Notes under the pieces: model-generated
The model's database searches: none
What the model saw: only the letters and a program-made list of their open reading frames with translations
Told to the model about the DNA's origin: nothing
Part shown: positions 54,033 to 63,537 of the stretch, piece by piece
Layout: each line of letters begins with the position of its first letter
Numbering within the stretch: the first letter of the stretch is position 1
Translations under genes and position numbers: made by a program
Source of the DNA: Baekduia alba
Lineage (GTDB): Bacteria; Actinomycetota; Thermoleophilia; Solirubrobacterales; Solirubrobacteraceae
Reading direction: 5' to 3'
Length of the DNA stretch: 64,000 nucleotides
NCBI RefSeq assembly: GCF_028416635.1
Contig: NZ_CP114013.1
Span: 1,116,001 to 1,180,000, forward strand

Positions 54033-55628
54033 GTGAACCTGAACTGGTCGGCATTGGCGCCACTCGCTGCGGTGGTGCTCAGCTGGGCCGCCATCTGGTG
54101 GCTGCGCAAGCGTCAGCTCAACTTCAGCCTGATCGCGCTGTTCGCCCTGGCGGTGGGCGTTCCGATCGGGTTGCTCGCAGGCAAGCACGTCGAGGCGATC
54201 AACCCGATCGGCCACATCTACATCAACGTGCTGCTCGCCACGGTGGCGCCGCTGATCCTCGTGGCGATCGTCTCGTCGATCACGTCGCTCGGCAGCCTCG
54301 CGAAGTTGCGCAGCATCGGTGTGCGCTCGATCTTCTGGCTGATGCTGAGCAACGCGCTGGCCGTCGTGCTCGCGCTGGGTCTCGCTCTGGCCTTCCAGCC
54401 CGGCCAGGGCCTGCACCACAAGCTCGGCGAGCTGTCGACCGACACCATCCAGGGCCAGGTGCAGGACTTCGGGCAGGTCGTCGTCGGCTTCTTCCCGACG
54501 AACGTCGTCCAGAACTTCAGCGCGAACGACGTCATCCCGATCATCCTGATCGCCGTCACGCTCTCGGTCGCCTACCTGGCGCTGGCCGAGAAGGAGCCCG
54601 AGAAGGTCCGGCCGTTCGGCGCCGGCGCCGAGGCGCTCAAGCTCGTGATCTTCAAGGCCGTCGGCTACGTCATCCGGCTCACGCCCTACGCGATCGTCGC
54701 GCTCACGGCCGACATGGTCGGCAGCAGCACGAACCTCGGGAGCGACTTCCGCTCGCTCGTAGGGCTGTTGGCGCTCGTCTGGGCCGCCTGCTTCGTGCAT
54801 GCCTACGTCCTCAACGGCGCGATCCTCACGGCCTTCGCGGACGTGCCGGTGGTCGCGTTCTTCCGCAAGATCTTCCCGGCGCAGCTCACCGCGTTCAGCA
54901 CGCAGAGCAGCATCGGCACGCTGCCGGTGACGACGGCGCAGCTCACCCGCAAGGTCGGCGTCCACACGGAGATCGCGCACTTCACGGCGCCGCTGGGCAC
55001 GACGATCGGCATGCCGGGCTGCGCCGGCATCTGGCCGATCATGGTCGCCGTCTGGGGCATCAACGCGTACGGCATCTCCTACTCGGTGAGCGACTACGTC
55101 GTCCTCGCGGTCCTCGGCGTCGTCGTCTCGGTGGGCACGGCCGGCGTGCCCGGCGCGGCGACGGTGGCCGCCGCCACCGTGCTGTCCGCGGCCCACCTGC
55201 CGCTCGAGTTCGTCGCGGCGACCATCCCGATCGGCGTGATCGCGGACATGGCGCGCACGGCGACCAACGTGACCGCGGCGGCGGTGAGCGCCACCGTGGT
55301 CGCGCGGCAGACCGGGCTGCTCGACGACGAGATCTTCGCGGGGCGGGCCGAGTTCGTCGACGCGGACGAGCTCGCGGAGTCCGAGCGCGTCACCGGCCCG
55401 GTGCCGGTCCGCCTGCCCGCCGCGCGGCCGCAGGTCGTCACCGGCGCGGTGCCGGCCCCCGTGCCCGTCGCGGCGGCGCAGGGCGTCGCGAGCCCGACGC
55501 CGTTCCCGGTGTCCGCGGCCGGCCCGTACGGCGGCCTCAGACCGGCGGAGATCTACCCGCAGGTCTATTGGGGGTCAACGGAGCTGAGCGCAGTCGCCGG
55601 CTCCACGAACGGGACGGAGCGGACATGA
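54033..55628 (+). CDS. TcyP-like cystine:cation symporter (DAACS family)
   Basis: A 531-residue membrane protein of the dicarboxylate/amino acid:cation symporter family. About nine hydrophobic stretches are visible. The re-entrant hairpin 1 motif is QSSIGTLPVTTAQLTRKVGV, and the TM7 motif is GTTIGMPGCAGIWPIM. That sequence resembles TcyP (GTTIGxxGCAGIYPAM) rather than the NMDGT motif of glutamate or dicarboxylate carriers, so cystine is the likely substrate. The C-terminal 90 residues are a Pro/Ala/Val-rich cytoplasmic extension not present in TcyP. GTG 54033 with GAAGGA upstream is chosen. Its TGA overlaps the next start (ATGA). Confidence 0.85.
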   Translation: MNLNWSALAPLAAVVLSWAAIWWLRKRQLNFSLIALFALAVGVPIGLLAGKHVEAINPIGHIYINVLLATVAPLILVAIVSSITSLGSLAKLRSIGVRSIFWLMLSNALAVVLALGLALAFQPGQGLHHKLGELSTDTIQGQVQDFGQVVVGFFPTNVVQNFSANDVIPIILIAVTLSVAYLALAEKEPEKVRPFGAGAEALKLVIFKAVGYVIRLTPYAIVALTADMVGSSTNLGSDFRSLVGLLALVWAACFVHAYVLNGAILTAFADVPVVAFFRKIFPAQLTAFSTQSSIGTLPVTTAQLTRKVGVHTEIAHFTAPLGTTIGMPGCAGIWPIMVAVWGINAYGISYSVSDYVVLAVLGVVVSVGTAGVPGAATVAAATVLSAAHLPLEFVAATIPIGVIADMARTATNVTAAAVSATVVARQTGLLDDEIFAGRAEFVDADELAESERVTGPVPVRLPAARPQVVTGAVPAPVPVAAAQGVASPTPFPVSAAGPYGGLRPAEIYPQVYWGSTELSAVAGSTNGTERT

Positions 55629-56683
55629 CGACGGAACGACCAGGAACAGCGGCGATGCGTCGCTCCCGGTGGCTCGCGCTCGGCGCGGTCGCGCTGCTCG
55701 CGGCGGCTCCGGCTGCGCAGGCCACCGACATCACGAACCCGGCCGAGCATCCCGCCCCGATCACCTTGACGATCGACGGCCAGACGTACCGCGACGGGGC
55801 GGACACCCTGCCCGGCTACGACGACTACGCCTGCACGCCGATCCCCAACGTCCAGTACGACTTCGGCAACGACCAGATCCAGTACTACGACGGGCAGGGC
55901 GACCTGGTCAAGACCGCGCAGTGGACCGAGTGGTCGCGGATCAGCTCCCACGACACCTGGGTCGCGCAGCAGCAGCAGGGCACGCCGCCGCCGACCACCC
56001 CGACCACGCCCAGCTCCGCCGGCACGGCGCCCGCGGCCGTGAGCCCGACCACCACGGGCGCGGGCTCGGCCCCGGCCGCCACGAGCCCCGCCACCACCGG
56101 TCCCGCGGCCGTGAGCCCGGCGACGAAGACCACGAGCTCCGCGACGAAGGCGAGGACCAAGGGCTCGGCGACGAAGACCACGAGCTCGGCGACGAAGACG
56201 ACCGAGAGCCCGGCGACGAAGACCACGAGCTCGGGTGCGAAGAGCAAGCGCTCGACCGCCTCCTCGCCGAGCACGACGTCGCCGGCGCGGACGACGGCCG
56301 CCTCGACGCACGCCGGCAAGGGCGGCACGTCGACGGCCGCGTCTCCGAAGCACCGCGCCGCGACGCACCCCGCCGCGGGCGCCGCTGCGACGGACGCCGC
56401 CGCCTCGACGGACCCCGCCGCCCCGGCGAGCGGCACGGCCGCGGCGCCGTCCACCGCGTCCGGCGCGGCCGTCGCGACGACCGCGAACGGCACCGCCGCT
56501 CCCGCGTCGACTCAGAGCCCGGCCAGCACGCCCGAGTACAAGCTGGTCAGCGACAAGAGCGCCGGCGGCGGGGGCGACACCCGCCCGGTCGGCATCGGGA
56601 TCCTGGTGGCGGTGTTCGCAGCGGCCGGGCTCGCCTTCGTCTTCGGCCTCGGCCGACGTGGCGTCAGAGCGTCGTCCTCATGA
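55625..56683 (+). CDS. Surface-anchored Ser/Thr/Ala-rich protein
   Basis: A 352-residue protein with signal peptide (RRSRWLALGAVALLAAAPAA, cleavage at AQA-TDI). A short folded domain of about 90 residues follows (PITLTIDGQTYRDGADTLPG, with one Cys in YACTPIPNVQYD), then about 190 residues of Thr/Ser/Ala/Pro/Lys low complexity (repeated SPATKTTSSATK units). A C-terminal membrane helix, VGIGILVAVFAAAGLAFVFG, ends in a basic RRGVRASSS tail. It is thus a stalk-like envelope protein. It overlaps the symporter gene by 4 bp (ATGA) and is followed after 110 bp by the thioredoxin-motif protein, suggesting a shared task. A later ATG at 55659 is possible. Confidence 0.85.
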   Translation: MTTERPGTAAMRRSRWLALGAVALLAAAPAAQATDITNPAEHPAPITLTIDGQTYRDGADTLPGYDDYACTPIPNVQYDFGNDQIQYYDGQGDLVKTAQWTEWSRISSHDTWVAQQQQGTPPPTTPTTPSSAGTAPAAVSPTTTGAGSAPAATSPATTGPAAVSPATKTTSSATKARTKGSATKTTSSATKTTESPATKTTSSGAKSKRSTASSPSTTSPARTTAASTHAGKGGTSTAASPKHRAATHPAAGAAATDAAASTDPAAPASGTAAAPSTASGAAVATTANGTAAPASTQSPASTPEYKLVSDKSAGGGGDTRPVGIGILVAVFAAAGLAFVFGLGRRGVRASSS

Positions 56684-56793
56684 CCTCGTGACCCCGCGAC
56701 CGCGTCCGTGCGATCGCACGGGCGAGGTCTGCCGTCCCCATCGCACTTCAGCTCAACATTCACTGATCCTTAACACAGAGAGACAGCAAGACC

Positions 56794-59532
56794 ATGCACA
56801 TCCCCAAGGTCCGGACGCGATCGGCCGGAGCGCTCGCCGCGGCCGCCGCGATCGTCTCGCTCGCTGCGGCCCAAGCCGCCGGCGCGGCGCCTGCGCGCAC
56901 CGCCACCACGACCAGCTACACCGACGCGACCTACCTGCAGCACGCTCTCGGCCTGCCGGCCGGCGACACCGACCCGGCGATCGAGCCGGTCACCTACGAC
57001 CGCTTCCAGTGGCTGCTTCAGCAGTCGGGGAACTTCGCCGTCCTGATCGGCGATCCCGCCGAGGACGCGAGCTTCGCCGCACGCGCCCAGGACGTCGAGG
57101 CGTCGGCCAAGGCCGCCGGCGTCAAGGCGGTCTACTGGTTCGACCCGAACCTCTCGGGCAACGCCCAGGTCGGCGCCACCACCGAGCCCAACCTCGACAT
57201 CCGCAACCCGGCCGGCATCACGTCGATCGCCGCGGAGTCGCGCGCCAAGTACGGCGACGCATGGTCGAACCTCGTCGGCCTGTACCTCGGCAACGGCCTG
57301 CACGTCGTCCAGAACGACCTCAACTCAGAGGAGGCGACCGTCACGGTGACGCCGGACCCGAGCGTGGCCAACGACAGCGGCTCCGCCGCCGGCCACAGCA
57401 CCAAGGTCGGCAACGCCTCCGGCGGCGCGCTCTACGACTACGCGGGCGGCTCGGCGCCGGCCAACGCCCAGCACAGCTTCTTCTTCATCTACAACAAGGC
57501 CACCACCGACGGTGGCCAGCCGGCGAAGATCGTCTCGTGGACCGACCTCACCACGCAGCCGGACGCGGGGTCGGCCAAGGCCGACGTGACCACGGCGATC
57601 GGCAAGGTGGGCCCTGCGAGCAACCTCGCCGCGGTCGACCAGTTCGCCTGGTGGAAGGACGAGGTCAACGCCAAGCAGGTCGCCCAGGCGTCGACCGACG
57701 CCCGTGGCGCGAACGTGCCGGTCCTCACCGACGCCGCCAACGCCACGGCCGACGGCGGCTGGCGGATCAACCAGGTCACCTACCCCGAGCTGGTCGACCT
57801 GCTCAAGAACGCCAACACGGCGAACGCGGTGATCCTCTTCGGCGGCACCTGGTGCCCGAACACCCGGCCGGTGCTGCCGTCCGTCAACAGGTACGCCCAG
57901 CAGAACGACGTCAAGGTCTACAACTTCGACACCGTCCTCGACGGCGGCCTCGTCGGCGACGCGACGACGAGCACGGTCAACCCGCTCCAGACGCGCAACA
58001 AGGCCGCGTACGCGCCGAGCGGCGGCGGCGCGACGATCACGAACGCCAACCCAAGCTTCCTCTACGGCGACCTCGTGAGCCAGTACCTCAACAACGTCAA
58101 GACGCAGTACGACCCGGCGACCAGCTCGGTGGTCGAGTACTACGCCAACGGTGGCAGCGGGGGCGCGCTGAGCAAGGCGCGCAAGCTCCAGGTGCCGTTC
58201 CTGGTCGGCTACCAGGGCACGGCGGGCAGCGCCGCCAACGGCGGCGTCACCCGGCAGTGGCTCATCGACAAGGGCAACGGCACGTACACGGAGTACATGT
58301 CGCAATGGTGGTTCACCAACCCCCAGCCGAACCAGCTCGGCATCACGGCGATCCCGCTCGGCGCGCCCATCTGGTCGACGATCAACGCCCAGTTGGCGGA
58401 CTTCACCTGGAAGACGGACCCGACCACGGTGATCCCGAACACCGGCGTCGACACCGACGACGCGCCGTACCTCGTCGACGCCGACACCGCGACGGTGACG
58501 CCCAACGCCGGTGGCACGAACGTGACCGTCGCCAACGGCGGCTCGGTCGGCATCAGCCCGGCGGCGCTCTCGGCGGCCTTGGCTGCTCTGGGCACGTCGG
58601 CTCCGGCGAAGCTCGCCGCGGCGAAGACCGCCCTGCTCGACGCCCGGGCCGCGACGCCGCAGGACGCGACGCTGGTCTCCAACCTGACCACGGTCGTCGG
58701 TGCCTGGGGTGTCGCGCAGAGCCGCAAGACCACGCTGCTCAACGCCTGGGGCAGCGCGACCAGCCCCAACAGCATCGCCGGGGGCCTGGCCGCCGTCCAC
58801 GCGGTCGACGCCTTCTTCGGCGGCCTGCCGGGTGGCGTGCTGTCGCGGCGGACCGTGACCGCCGACCCGGTGGCGCACGGCACCGCGCCGAAGATCACCA
58901 TCGCGATCGCCAACGACTACGGGCGCGTCCCGACGGGCAACGTCTCTCTGGTCGTCAAGAAGGGCGGCGCGACGGTCGCGTCGGCGTCGGCGGCGGTCGC
59001 GCAGGACGCGGCCGCCTTCACGCTCCCGGTCCTGGACGCGGGCACGTACGACTACACGTTGTCCTACCCGGGTGACGACCAGATCGCCGCCTTCACCGAG
59101 ACCGGCTCCCTGACGGTCTCGCCGGCCGGGGCGACCCCGGTCGTGGTGCCGCCCACCCCGACGCCGGGCGCGACCCCCACGCCCGCGCCGGTCGTGACGC
59201 CCGCGTCCCTGAAGCCGTCCAAGGTCTCGCGCGGCAAGGCGGGCAAGGTCAAGGGCGTCGTCGCCAAGGCGCCGAGCAGCAGGAAGGGCGGCAAGTACAA
59301 GGTGACGATCGCCACGGCGAAGGACGCCTCGGCGGCGAGCGGCAAGGTGACGATCAAGCTCAAGAAGGGCAAGGTCACCAAGACGATCACCGGCAAGCTC
59401 GTGCGCGGCGTGGTGACGGTCTCGCTGCCGAAGCTCGCGCGCGGCACCTGGAAGGTCACGATCTCGTGGCCCGGAGACTCGCACTACGTGACCGCCTCGG
59501 CGACCGGGGCCTCGATCAAGGTCATCAAGTAG
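56794..59532 (+). CDS. Large secreted protein with a thioredoxin-like WCPNT motif and Ig-like repeats
   Basis: A 912-residue exported protein with signal peptide (residues 1-31, cleavage near AGA-APA). The middle part has NAVILFGGTWCPNTRPVLPS with Cys354, which matches the strand-turn-CxxT of thioredoxin folds (Trp-Cys-Pro), followed by VKVYNFDTVLDGG. An earlier segment near residues 75-115 (NFAVLIGDPAEDASFAARAQ) looks like a related half. After about 640 come Ig-like Big_3 domains, a Pro/Thr linker (PPTPTPGATPTPAPVV) and a Lys-rich Ig-like end domain. It follows the cystine symporter and anchored protein, so extracellular thiol or disulfide handling is a reasonable inference. Ribosome-binding site is weak. 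Confidence 0.82.
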   Translation: MHIPKVRTRSAGALAAAAAIVSLAAAQAAGAAPARTATTTSYTDATYLQHALGLPAGDTDPAIEPVTYDRFQWLLQQSGNFAVLIGDPAEDASFAARAQDVEASAKAAGVKAVYWFDPNLSGNAQVGATTEPNLDIRNPAGITSIAAESRAKYGDAWSNLVGLYLGNGLHVVQNDLNSEEATVTVTPDPSVANDSGSAAGHSTKVGNASGGALYDYAGGSAPANAQHSFFFIYNKATTDGGQPAKIVSWTDLTTQPDAGSAKADVTTAIGKVGPASNLAAVDQFAWWKDEVNAKQVAQASTDARGANVPVLTDAANATADGGWRINQVTYPELVDLLKNANTANAVILFGGTWCPNTRPVLPSVNRYAQQNDVKVYNFDTVLDGGLVGDATTSTVNPLQTRNKAAYAPSGGGATITNANPSFLYGDLVSQYLNNVKTQYDPATSSVVEYYANGGSGGALSKARKLQVPFLVGYQGTAGSAANGGVTRQWLIDKGNGTYTEYMSQWWFTNPQPNQLGITAIPLGAPIWSTINAQLADFTWKTDPTTVIPNTGVDTDDAPYLVDADTATVTPNAGGTNVTVANGGSVGISPAALSAALAALGTSAPAKLAAAKTALLDARAATPQDATLVSNLTTVVGAWGVAQSRKTTLLNAWGSATSPNSIAGGLAAVHAVDAFFGGLPGGVLSRRTVTADPVAHGTAPKITIAIANDYGRVPTGNVSLVVKKGGATVASASAAVAQDAAAFTLPVLDAGTYDYTLSYPGDDQIAAFTETGSLTVSPAGATPVVVPPTPTPGATPTPAPVVTPASLKPSKVSRGKAGKVKGVVAKAPSSRKGGKYKVTIATAKDASAASGKVTIKLKKGKVTKTITGKLVRGVVTVSLPKLARGTWKVTISWPGDSHYVTASATGASIKVIK

Positions 59533-59584
59533 GACCGACACACAGTCGAAGTTAGTACTCAGCATTTGCGTCAAAAAGAGGAGG

Positions 59585-59616
59585 GCCGGGGCCGCCGCTT
59601 CCGCGGCGGCCCCGGC
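59585..59616. terminator. Bidirectional terminator, 14-bp perfect stem
   Basis: GCCGGGGCCGCCGC / GCGGCGGCCCCGGC with a TTCC loop lies between convergent genes. On the minus strand it is followed by CCTCCTCTTTTT, a proper T-tract for the small membrane-protein gene. Confidence 0.75.
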
Positions 59617-59624
59617 GGGCAGGG

Positions 59625-59816
59625 TCAGTCCTCCTCCAGCTCCAGGCGCTCCAGCGCGCTCGGCTCCAGCCCGCCGAGCGCGGTCAGGGTGATCTTCGTG
59701 GCCAGCCACGTGGCGCCGACGATCGCGATGCCGCTGAGGATCGCGACGAGCATCTCCACGCTGAGATCCCGCCCGCCCGCCTTGAGCACGGCCGGGCCGA
59801 GGATCGCCAGGCCCAT
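59625..59816 (-). CDS. Small membrane protein
   Basis: A 63-residue protein, MGLAILGPAVLKAGGRDLSV and following, with two hydrophobic stretches (residues 2-12 and 22-45) and an acidic end. AGGA lies 8 nt before the ATG. The frame remains open upstream (SLEIGGNHLVSRIHT) without a standard start, so the N-terminus may be longer or lost. Two helices with a short polar tail recall fragments of small mechanosensitive or transport proteins, but I assign no function. Confidence 0.5.
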   Translation of the reverse strand: MGLAILGPAVLKAGGRDLSVEMLVAILSGIAIVGATWLATKITLTALGGLEPSALERLELEED

Positions 59817-60333
59817 CGTGTGGATCCTGCTGACCAGGTGGTTGCCCCCGATCTCCAGGCTGTAAGCGGAGAAGAGAGAGGAGTGGGGAGGTCGACCTTA
59901 CAACTCTTCAAAGGGCAGCCAGGCTCGCCGCCACAGGATGCGCCACATCGGAGGACCAGCGAAGCCCGGAGCACCCGATCGGGGGTTCGCCGAAGTCTCG
60001 GCCGCCTCGCGCTAGCGCGCGAGGACGTAGGCGCGCACGTCGCCGAGCCGGACCCGCGCGGTGCGACCCGCGAACCGCCCGCGAGACCTTGGGCGTCTTG
60101 ACCGTGACGGCCCTGGTGGACTTGGTCTGCTTGCCGGCCTTGTTGACCGCGACCAGCTCGAGCTCGTAGCGGGTGCGTCGCCGGCTGTGAGGACGAAAGC
60201 TTCGAGGTCGATGATCAAACAGACGTCCGCGGTCGTTCCTCGACGCATACAACTCGATCGAGGCTGGTCGAGGACAGAGGTGGAGTGGGTCTCCCGCCCG
60301 CTTCCCCTCACCTCCCCCGAACACCACTTGGAC
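59817..60333. other. Intergenic region upstream of the chemotaxis gene
   Basis: Apart from the fibronectin-type fragment at 60012-60186 on the minus strand, no gene is supported in these 517 bp. An AT-richer stretch near 60190-60260 is the likely promoter area of the chemotaxis gene. Confidence 0.4.
60012..60186 (-). pseudogene. Fragment of a fibronectin type III-like domain
   Basis: The minus strand reads [20 protein letters not shown] then [14 protein letters not shown], a typical end of an Fn3 repeat. Near 60085 it changes frame to [20 protein letters not shown] and stops at 60012. No start or upstream domain remains, so it is the broken 3' end of a surface-protein gene. Confidence 0.5.
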
Positions 60334-62166
60334 GTGACCACCCTGCGCCTCTCCATCCGCGGCAAGCTGCTCGGCGGCTCGCTGCTCACCATCGCCGTCT
60401 GCGCCGTCGGCTTCCTGCTCGCCCTCGGTCAGCTCGGCAGCGTCAAGCGCTCCAGCACCGAGATGCACGATCGCGCGTACGTGCCCACGGTCGCGGCCGA
60501 CGCGGTCCGGTACCACGTCGAGGACCTCGCCCTCCAGAACGCCAACTTCGCCACCCTCGTCGCGACCTACGGCATCGCCGGGGCCAACGCGCACAAGGGC
60601 AAGGTCGCGGTGCTCACCCGCGCCGTCGGGCAGGACCAGAAGGCCATCAAGAAGGCCCTGCCGAAGCTGGCCGCCGGCCCGCCGGAGCTGGCGCCGCTGG
60701 CCCGACGCGTGACCACGGCCGCGCGCGAGTACGACGCGGCGTTCGCCGTCGCGTCGGTCGCCAGCGACGCGGACACCGCGTCCTCGATCAAGGCCCTCAT
60801 CGCCGCGACCGCCAAGCTGGACGGCGCCGCCGCGCAGTACGTGACCGCCAGCGGCAAGTACGCGGAGCGCGCCGTCGCCAACGTGTCCGCCGCCTACGAG
60901 CACGGGCGCACGGTGGTGCTCGTGGCGCTGCTCACCGCCGTCCTCGTCGGGCTGCTCGTCGGGCTGCGGATGGCGGCCTCGGTGCGTCGCAGCGTCGACG
61001 ACATCACCCGGACGCTCCGCTCGCTGCGCGAGAACGACACCGTCGCCTTGCGCCGCGGCCTCGACGCCGTGGCCGCCGGCGACCTCACCCAGCCCGCCGA
61101 GCCGGTGACCGCGCCGATCGTGGCGCGGACGAGCGACGAGATCGGCGACGTGGCGACGCTCGTCGACGAGATCCGCGAGGACACGGCGACGTCGATGGCG
61201 AGCTACAACGCGTCGATCGGAAGCCTCGGCTCGCTGATCGGGCACGTCTCGCGCAGCGCGACGACGCTCGCCGGCGCCTCCGAGCAGATGGCGACGATGT
61301 CGCGCGAGTCCGGCCGCGCCGTCGACGAGATCGCCTCGGCGGTCGAGAACGTGGCCGCCGGCGCCGAGCGCCAGGCGCGCGCCGTCTCCGGCGCGCGGGA
61401 GCTGACGACCCGGATGGCGACCGCCATCGACCGGTCGGCGCGCACCACGGCCGACACCGGTCAGGCGGCCGGCGTGGCACGCGACATGGCGCTGCAGGGC
61501 GGCGCCGCCGTCGCCGAGGCGACCGACGCCATGGCGTCGGTGCGCGCGGCGTCGACGGAGGCCACGGAGGCGATCCGCCAGCTCGGCACCAAGTCCGAGC
61601 AGATCGGCGGCATCGTCGACGCGATCACCGGCATCGCCGAGCAGACCAACCTGTTGGCCTTGAACGCCGCGATCGAGGCCGCCCGGGCCGGCGACCAGGG
61701 TCGCGGGTTCGCGGTGGTGGCCGACGAGGTCCGCAAGCTCGCGGAGGAGTCGCAGACCGCGGCGGGCTCGATCGCGGAGCTGATCCGGGAGATCCAGGCC
61801 GAGACGGCCCGCGCGGTCAAGGTCGTCGAGACGGGCGCGGATCGGACCGACCAGGGCACCGCGACGGTCGAGCAGGCGCGCGCGGTCTTCGAGCAGATCA
61901 ACGACAAGGTCGAGGAGATGACGGCCCGGGTCGAGGAGATCTCCGCGTCGGTGAGCGAGCTGTCGCGCACCTCAGGCGACATGGACGGCGAGATCGGCGA
62001 GGTCGCGATCGTCTCGGAGGAGACGTCGGCCGCGACCGAGCAGGTCGCTGCTTCCGCCGAGCAGACCGCCGCCGCGACGCAGGAGATCGTGTCCGCGGCG
62101 GACACGCTGGCGGGCACCGCCGAGGAGCTCTCGCGGCTGGTCGGGCGCTTCACGCTGACGGCGTGA
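60334..62166 (+). CDS. Methyl-accepting chemotaxis protein
   Basis: A protein of about 610 residues. TM1 is at about 14-33 ([20 protein letters not shown]), followed by a four-helix-bundle type sensor of about 150 residues, TM2 near 192-212 ([18 protein letters not shown]), a HAMP domain, and a long signalling coiled coil. The hairpin tip is [20 protein letters not shown], then [17 protein letters not shown], which contacts CheA/CheW. Ala/Glu/Gln methylation-type stretches flank it. No C-terminal CheR-binding pentapeptide is visible. No ligand can be named. The start is uncertain: GTG 60334, with TTG 60328 and GTG 60280 as options. Its 3' end overlaps the convergent UPF0104 gene by 17 bp. Confidence 0.9.
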   Translation: MTTLRLSIRGKLLGGSLLTIAVCAVGFLLALGQLGSVKRSSTEMHDRAYVPTVAADAVRYHVEDLALQNANFATLVATYGIAGANAHKGKVAVLTRAVGQDQKAIKKALPKLAAGPPELAPLARRVTTAAREYDAAFAVASVASDADTASSIKALIAATAKLDGAAAQYVTASGKYAERAVANVSAAYEHGRTVVLVALLTAVLVGLLVGLRMAASVRRSVDDITRTLRSLRENDTVALRRGLDAVAAGDLTQPAEPVTAPIVARTSDEIGDVATLVDEIREDTATSMASYNASIGSLGSLIGHVSRSATTLAGASEQMATMSRESGRAVDEIASAVENVAAGAERQARAVSGARELTTRMATAIDRSARTTADTGQAAGVARDMALQGGAAVAEATDAMASVRAASTEATEAIRQLGTKSEQIGGIVDAITGIAEQTNLLALNAAIEAARAGDQGRGFAVVADEVRKLAEESQTAAGSIAELIREIQAETARAVKVVETGADRTDQGTATVEQARAVFEQINDKVEEMTARVEEISASVSELSRTSGDMDGEIGEVAIVSEETSAATEQVAASAEQTAAATQEIVSAADTLAGTAEELSRLVGRFTLTA

Positions 62167-63136
62167 CCTGCGACGCGCCATCCGCCTCGCCGGCGGGTCG
62201 CGCGACGTCCAGGTTGGGTTGACCGCGCCGCAGGCGCACCCGCGCCCAGACGTGGTCGCCGCCCGCCCAGGTCGCGAAGCACAGGCCGCCGACCGTGCCC
62301 GTGACGGTCATCAGCACGCCGGCGGCCGCGGCGGCCGCGGGCCCCTCGCTGCCGAGGATCAGCACCGCCGCCGCGGCGCCCACGCCCGGGCCGAGCGGCA
62401 GCTGGCCGAGCGTGACCACGGCGATGAGCACCGCGATCGCGTCGAAGAACGACGCGTCGACGCCCACCGCGTGCAGCAGCATCCAGTTGCGGAAGATCTG
62501 CGCGAAGACGGCAGCCAGGACGAGGGCGACCACGCGACCGCCGCCGCTGAGGCTGCGCAGCACGGCGAGCCCGCGCCAGACCTTGCGGCCCTCGCGCGCG
62601 GCCAGGTGGCGCAGGCCGGCGCTCACGGTGCCGATCACGGCCACGACGATGACCGGCAGCCACCACGGCAGGCCCAGCGGGCCGATCAGGGTGAACGACG
62701 TCAGCGCCGCCAGGCTCGCCTCGACCGCGAGGATCGGGAACTCGGCCGCGATCAGCGTCGGGACCTGCGGGCTGACCGTCGGCGACGAGCGGCGCAGCGC
62801 AGCGATCCGCGCGGCGACGCCGAGCTGGCCGTTGAGCACGCTCCCGACCACCTGCATGCTCGACGCGCGGTAGAGGATCCGGCGCGCGACGGTCCCGCCC
62901 GCGGCCTCGATCGACAGGTGCCACGCCTCGGTGCGCGAGAGCAGCGCGACGACCTGGAGCAGCGCCGCGACGAGGAGGATCGTCAGCGGCGCGCTGGAGA
63001 GGGCGGTGGTGAACTCGTCGCGCCGCCCCGCGAGGGCGGCGACGAGCGCGCCCGCAGTGAGCACGGAGCCGAGGATCGTGATCACCGCCCGGTGACGACG
63101 ACCGAACGCGCGCAGTGAGGATCGCTCCGCGCTCAC
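62150..63136 (-). CDS. UPF0104/LPG-synthase-TM-like integral membrane protein
   Basis: A 328-residue protein with about eight hydrophobic helices. The pattern [20 protein letters not shown], then a helix pair around [20 protein letters not shown], and [15 protein letters not shown] near the end, fits the lysylphosphatidylglycerol synthase TM-region (UPF0104/AglD-like) family. Such proteins are lipid flippases or parts of lipid-modifying systems. There is no cytoplasmic synthetase domain. The GTG start lies in the STAS gene's stop (GTGA). It is the last gene of a three-gene operon with STAS and SPFH proteins, which suggests a membrane-related role. Confidence 0.82.
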   Translation of the reverse strand: MSAERSSLRAFGRRHRAVITILGSVLTAGALVAALAGRRDEFTTALSSAPLTILLVAALLQVVALLSRTEAWHLSIEAAGGTVARRILYRASSMQVVGSVLNGQLGVAARIAALRRSSPTVSPQVPTLIAAEFPILAVEASLAALTSFTLIGPLGLPWWLPVIVVAVIGTVSAGLRHLAAREGRKVWRGLAVLRSLSGGGRVVALVLAAVFAQIFRNWMLLHAVGVDASFFDAIAVLIAVVTLGQLPLGPGVGAAAAVLILGSEGPAAAAAAGVLMTVTGTVGGLCFATWAGGDHVWARVRLRRGQPNLDVARPAGEADGASQVTPSA

Positions 63137-63528
63137 CGGCCCGAGTAGCACGTCGGCGGCGCGAGGTCCTGCGGATCGTCGACGAGGACGAGCTGCTGGT
63201 CGACGCCGGTGAGCGCGAGCAGGCGGTCGATCGCCGGCGTGCCGCGCACGACGGCCAGGTTGTGGTTGCTGGTGCGCGCGTTCTCGTGCTGCTTGATCAG
63301 CTCGCGCAGGCCCGGCAGGTCCATGAACGTCAGGCCGCGCAGATCGAGGACCACGTGCCGCACGCCGGTCGCGCCCGGGTCGAGGGCGCCGATGACCTCG
63401 GCGACCTTCGAGATCGTGACCAGCTCGAGCTCGCCGCGCAGGGCGACGAGCGCGGTCCGGCCGCTGTGGAGGATCTCGACGGCCAGCGGATCGGCGGGGT
63501 GCGGCGGGAGACGGTCTCGATCGGCCAT
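63133..63528 (-). CDS. STAS-domain protein (anti-anti-sigma fold), atypical
   Basis: A 131-residue protein dominated by a STAS domain: ALVALRGELELVTISKVAEV, VVLDLRGLTFMDLPGLREL and VDQQLVLVDDP. In SpoIIAA-type antagonists the segment after LTFxD carries the phosphorylated serine (D-S-x-G-L). Here it is D-L-P-G-L, so phospho-control by an anti-sigma kinase is unlikely. It may be a structural adaptor. It starts 9 bp after the SPFH gene and overlaps the UPF0104 gene, so all three should be co-expressed. Confidence 0.88.
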   Translation of the reverse strand: MADRDRLPPHPADPLAVEILHSGRTALVALRGELELVTISKVAEVIGALDPGATGVRHVVLDLRGLTFMDLPGLRELIKQHENARTSNHNLAVVRGTPAIDRLLALTGVDQQLVLVDDPQDLAPPTCYSGR

Positions 63529-63537
63529 GGCAGGGGT

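Noticed and set aside
56100-56260. Short tandem repeats resembling a CRISPR or satellite array.
   Set aside because: They are in-frame Ser/Ala/Thr/Lys codon repeats inside the anchored surface protein. No CRISPR-like repeat-spacer pattern or cas gene exists in the window.
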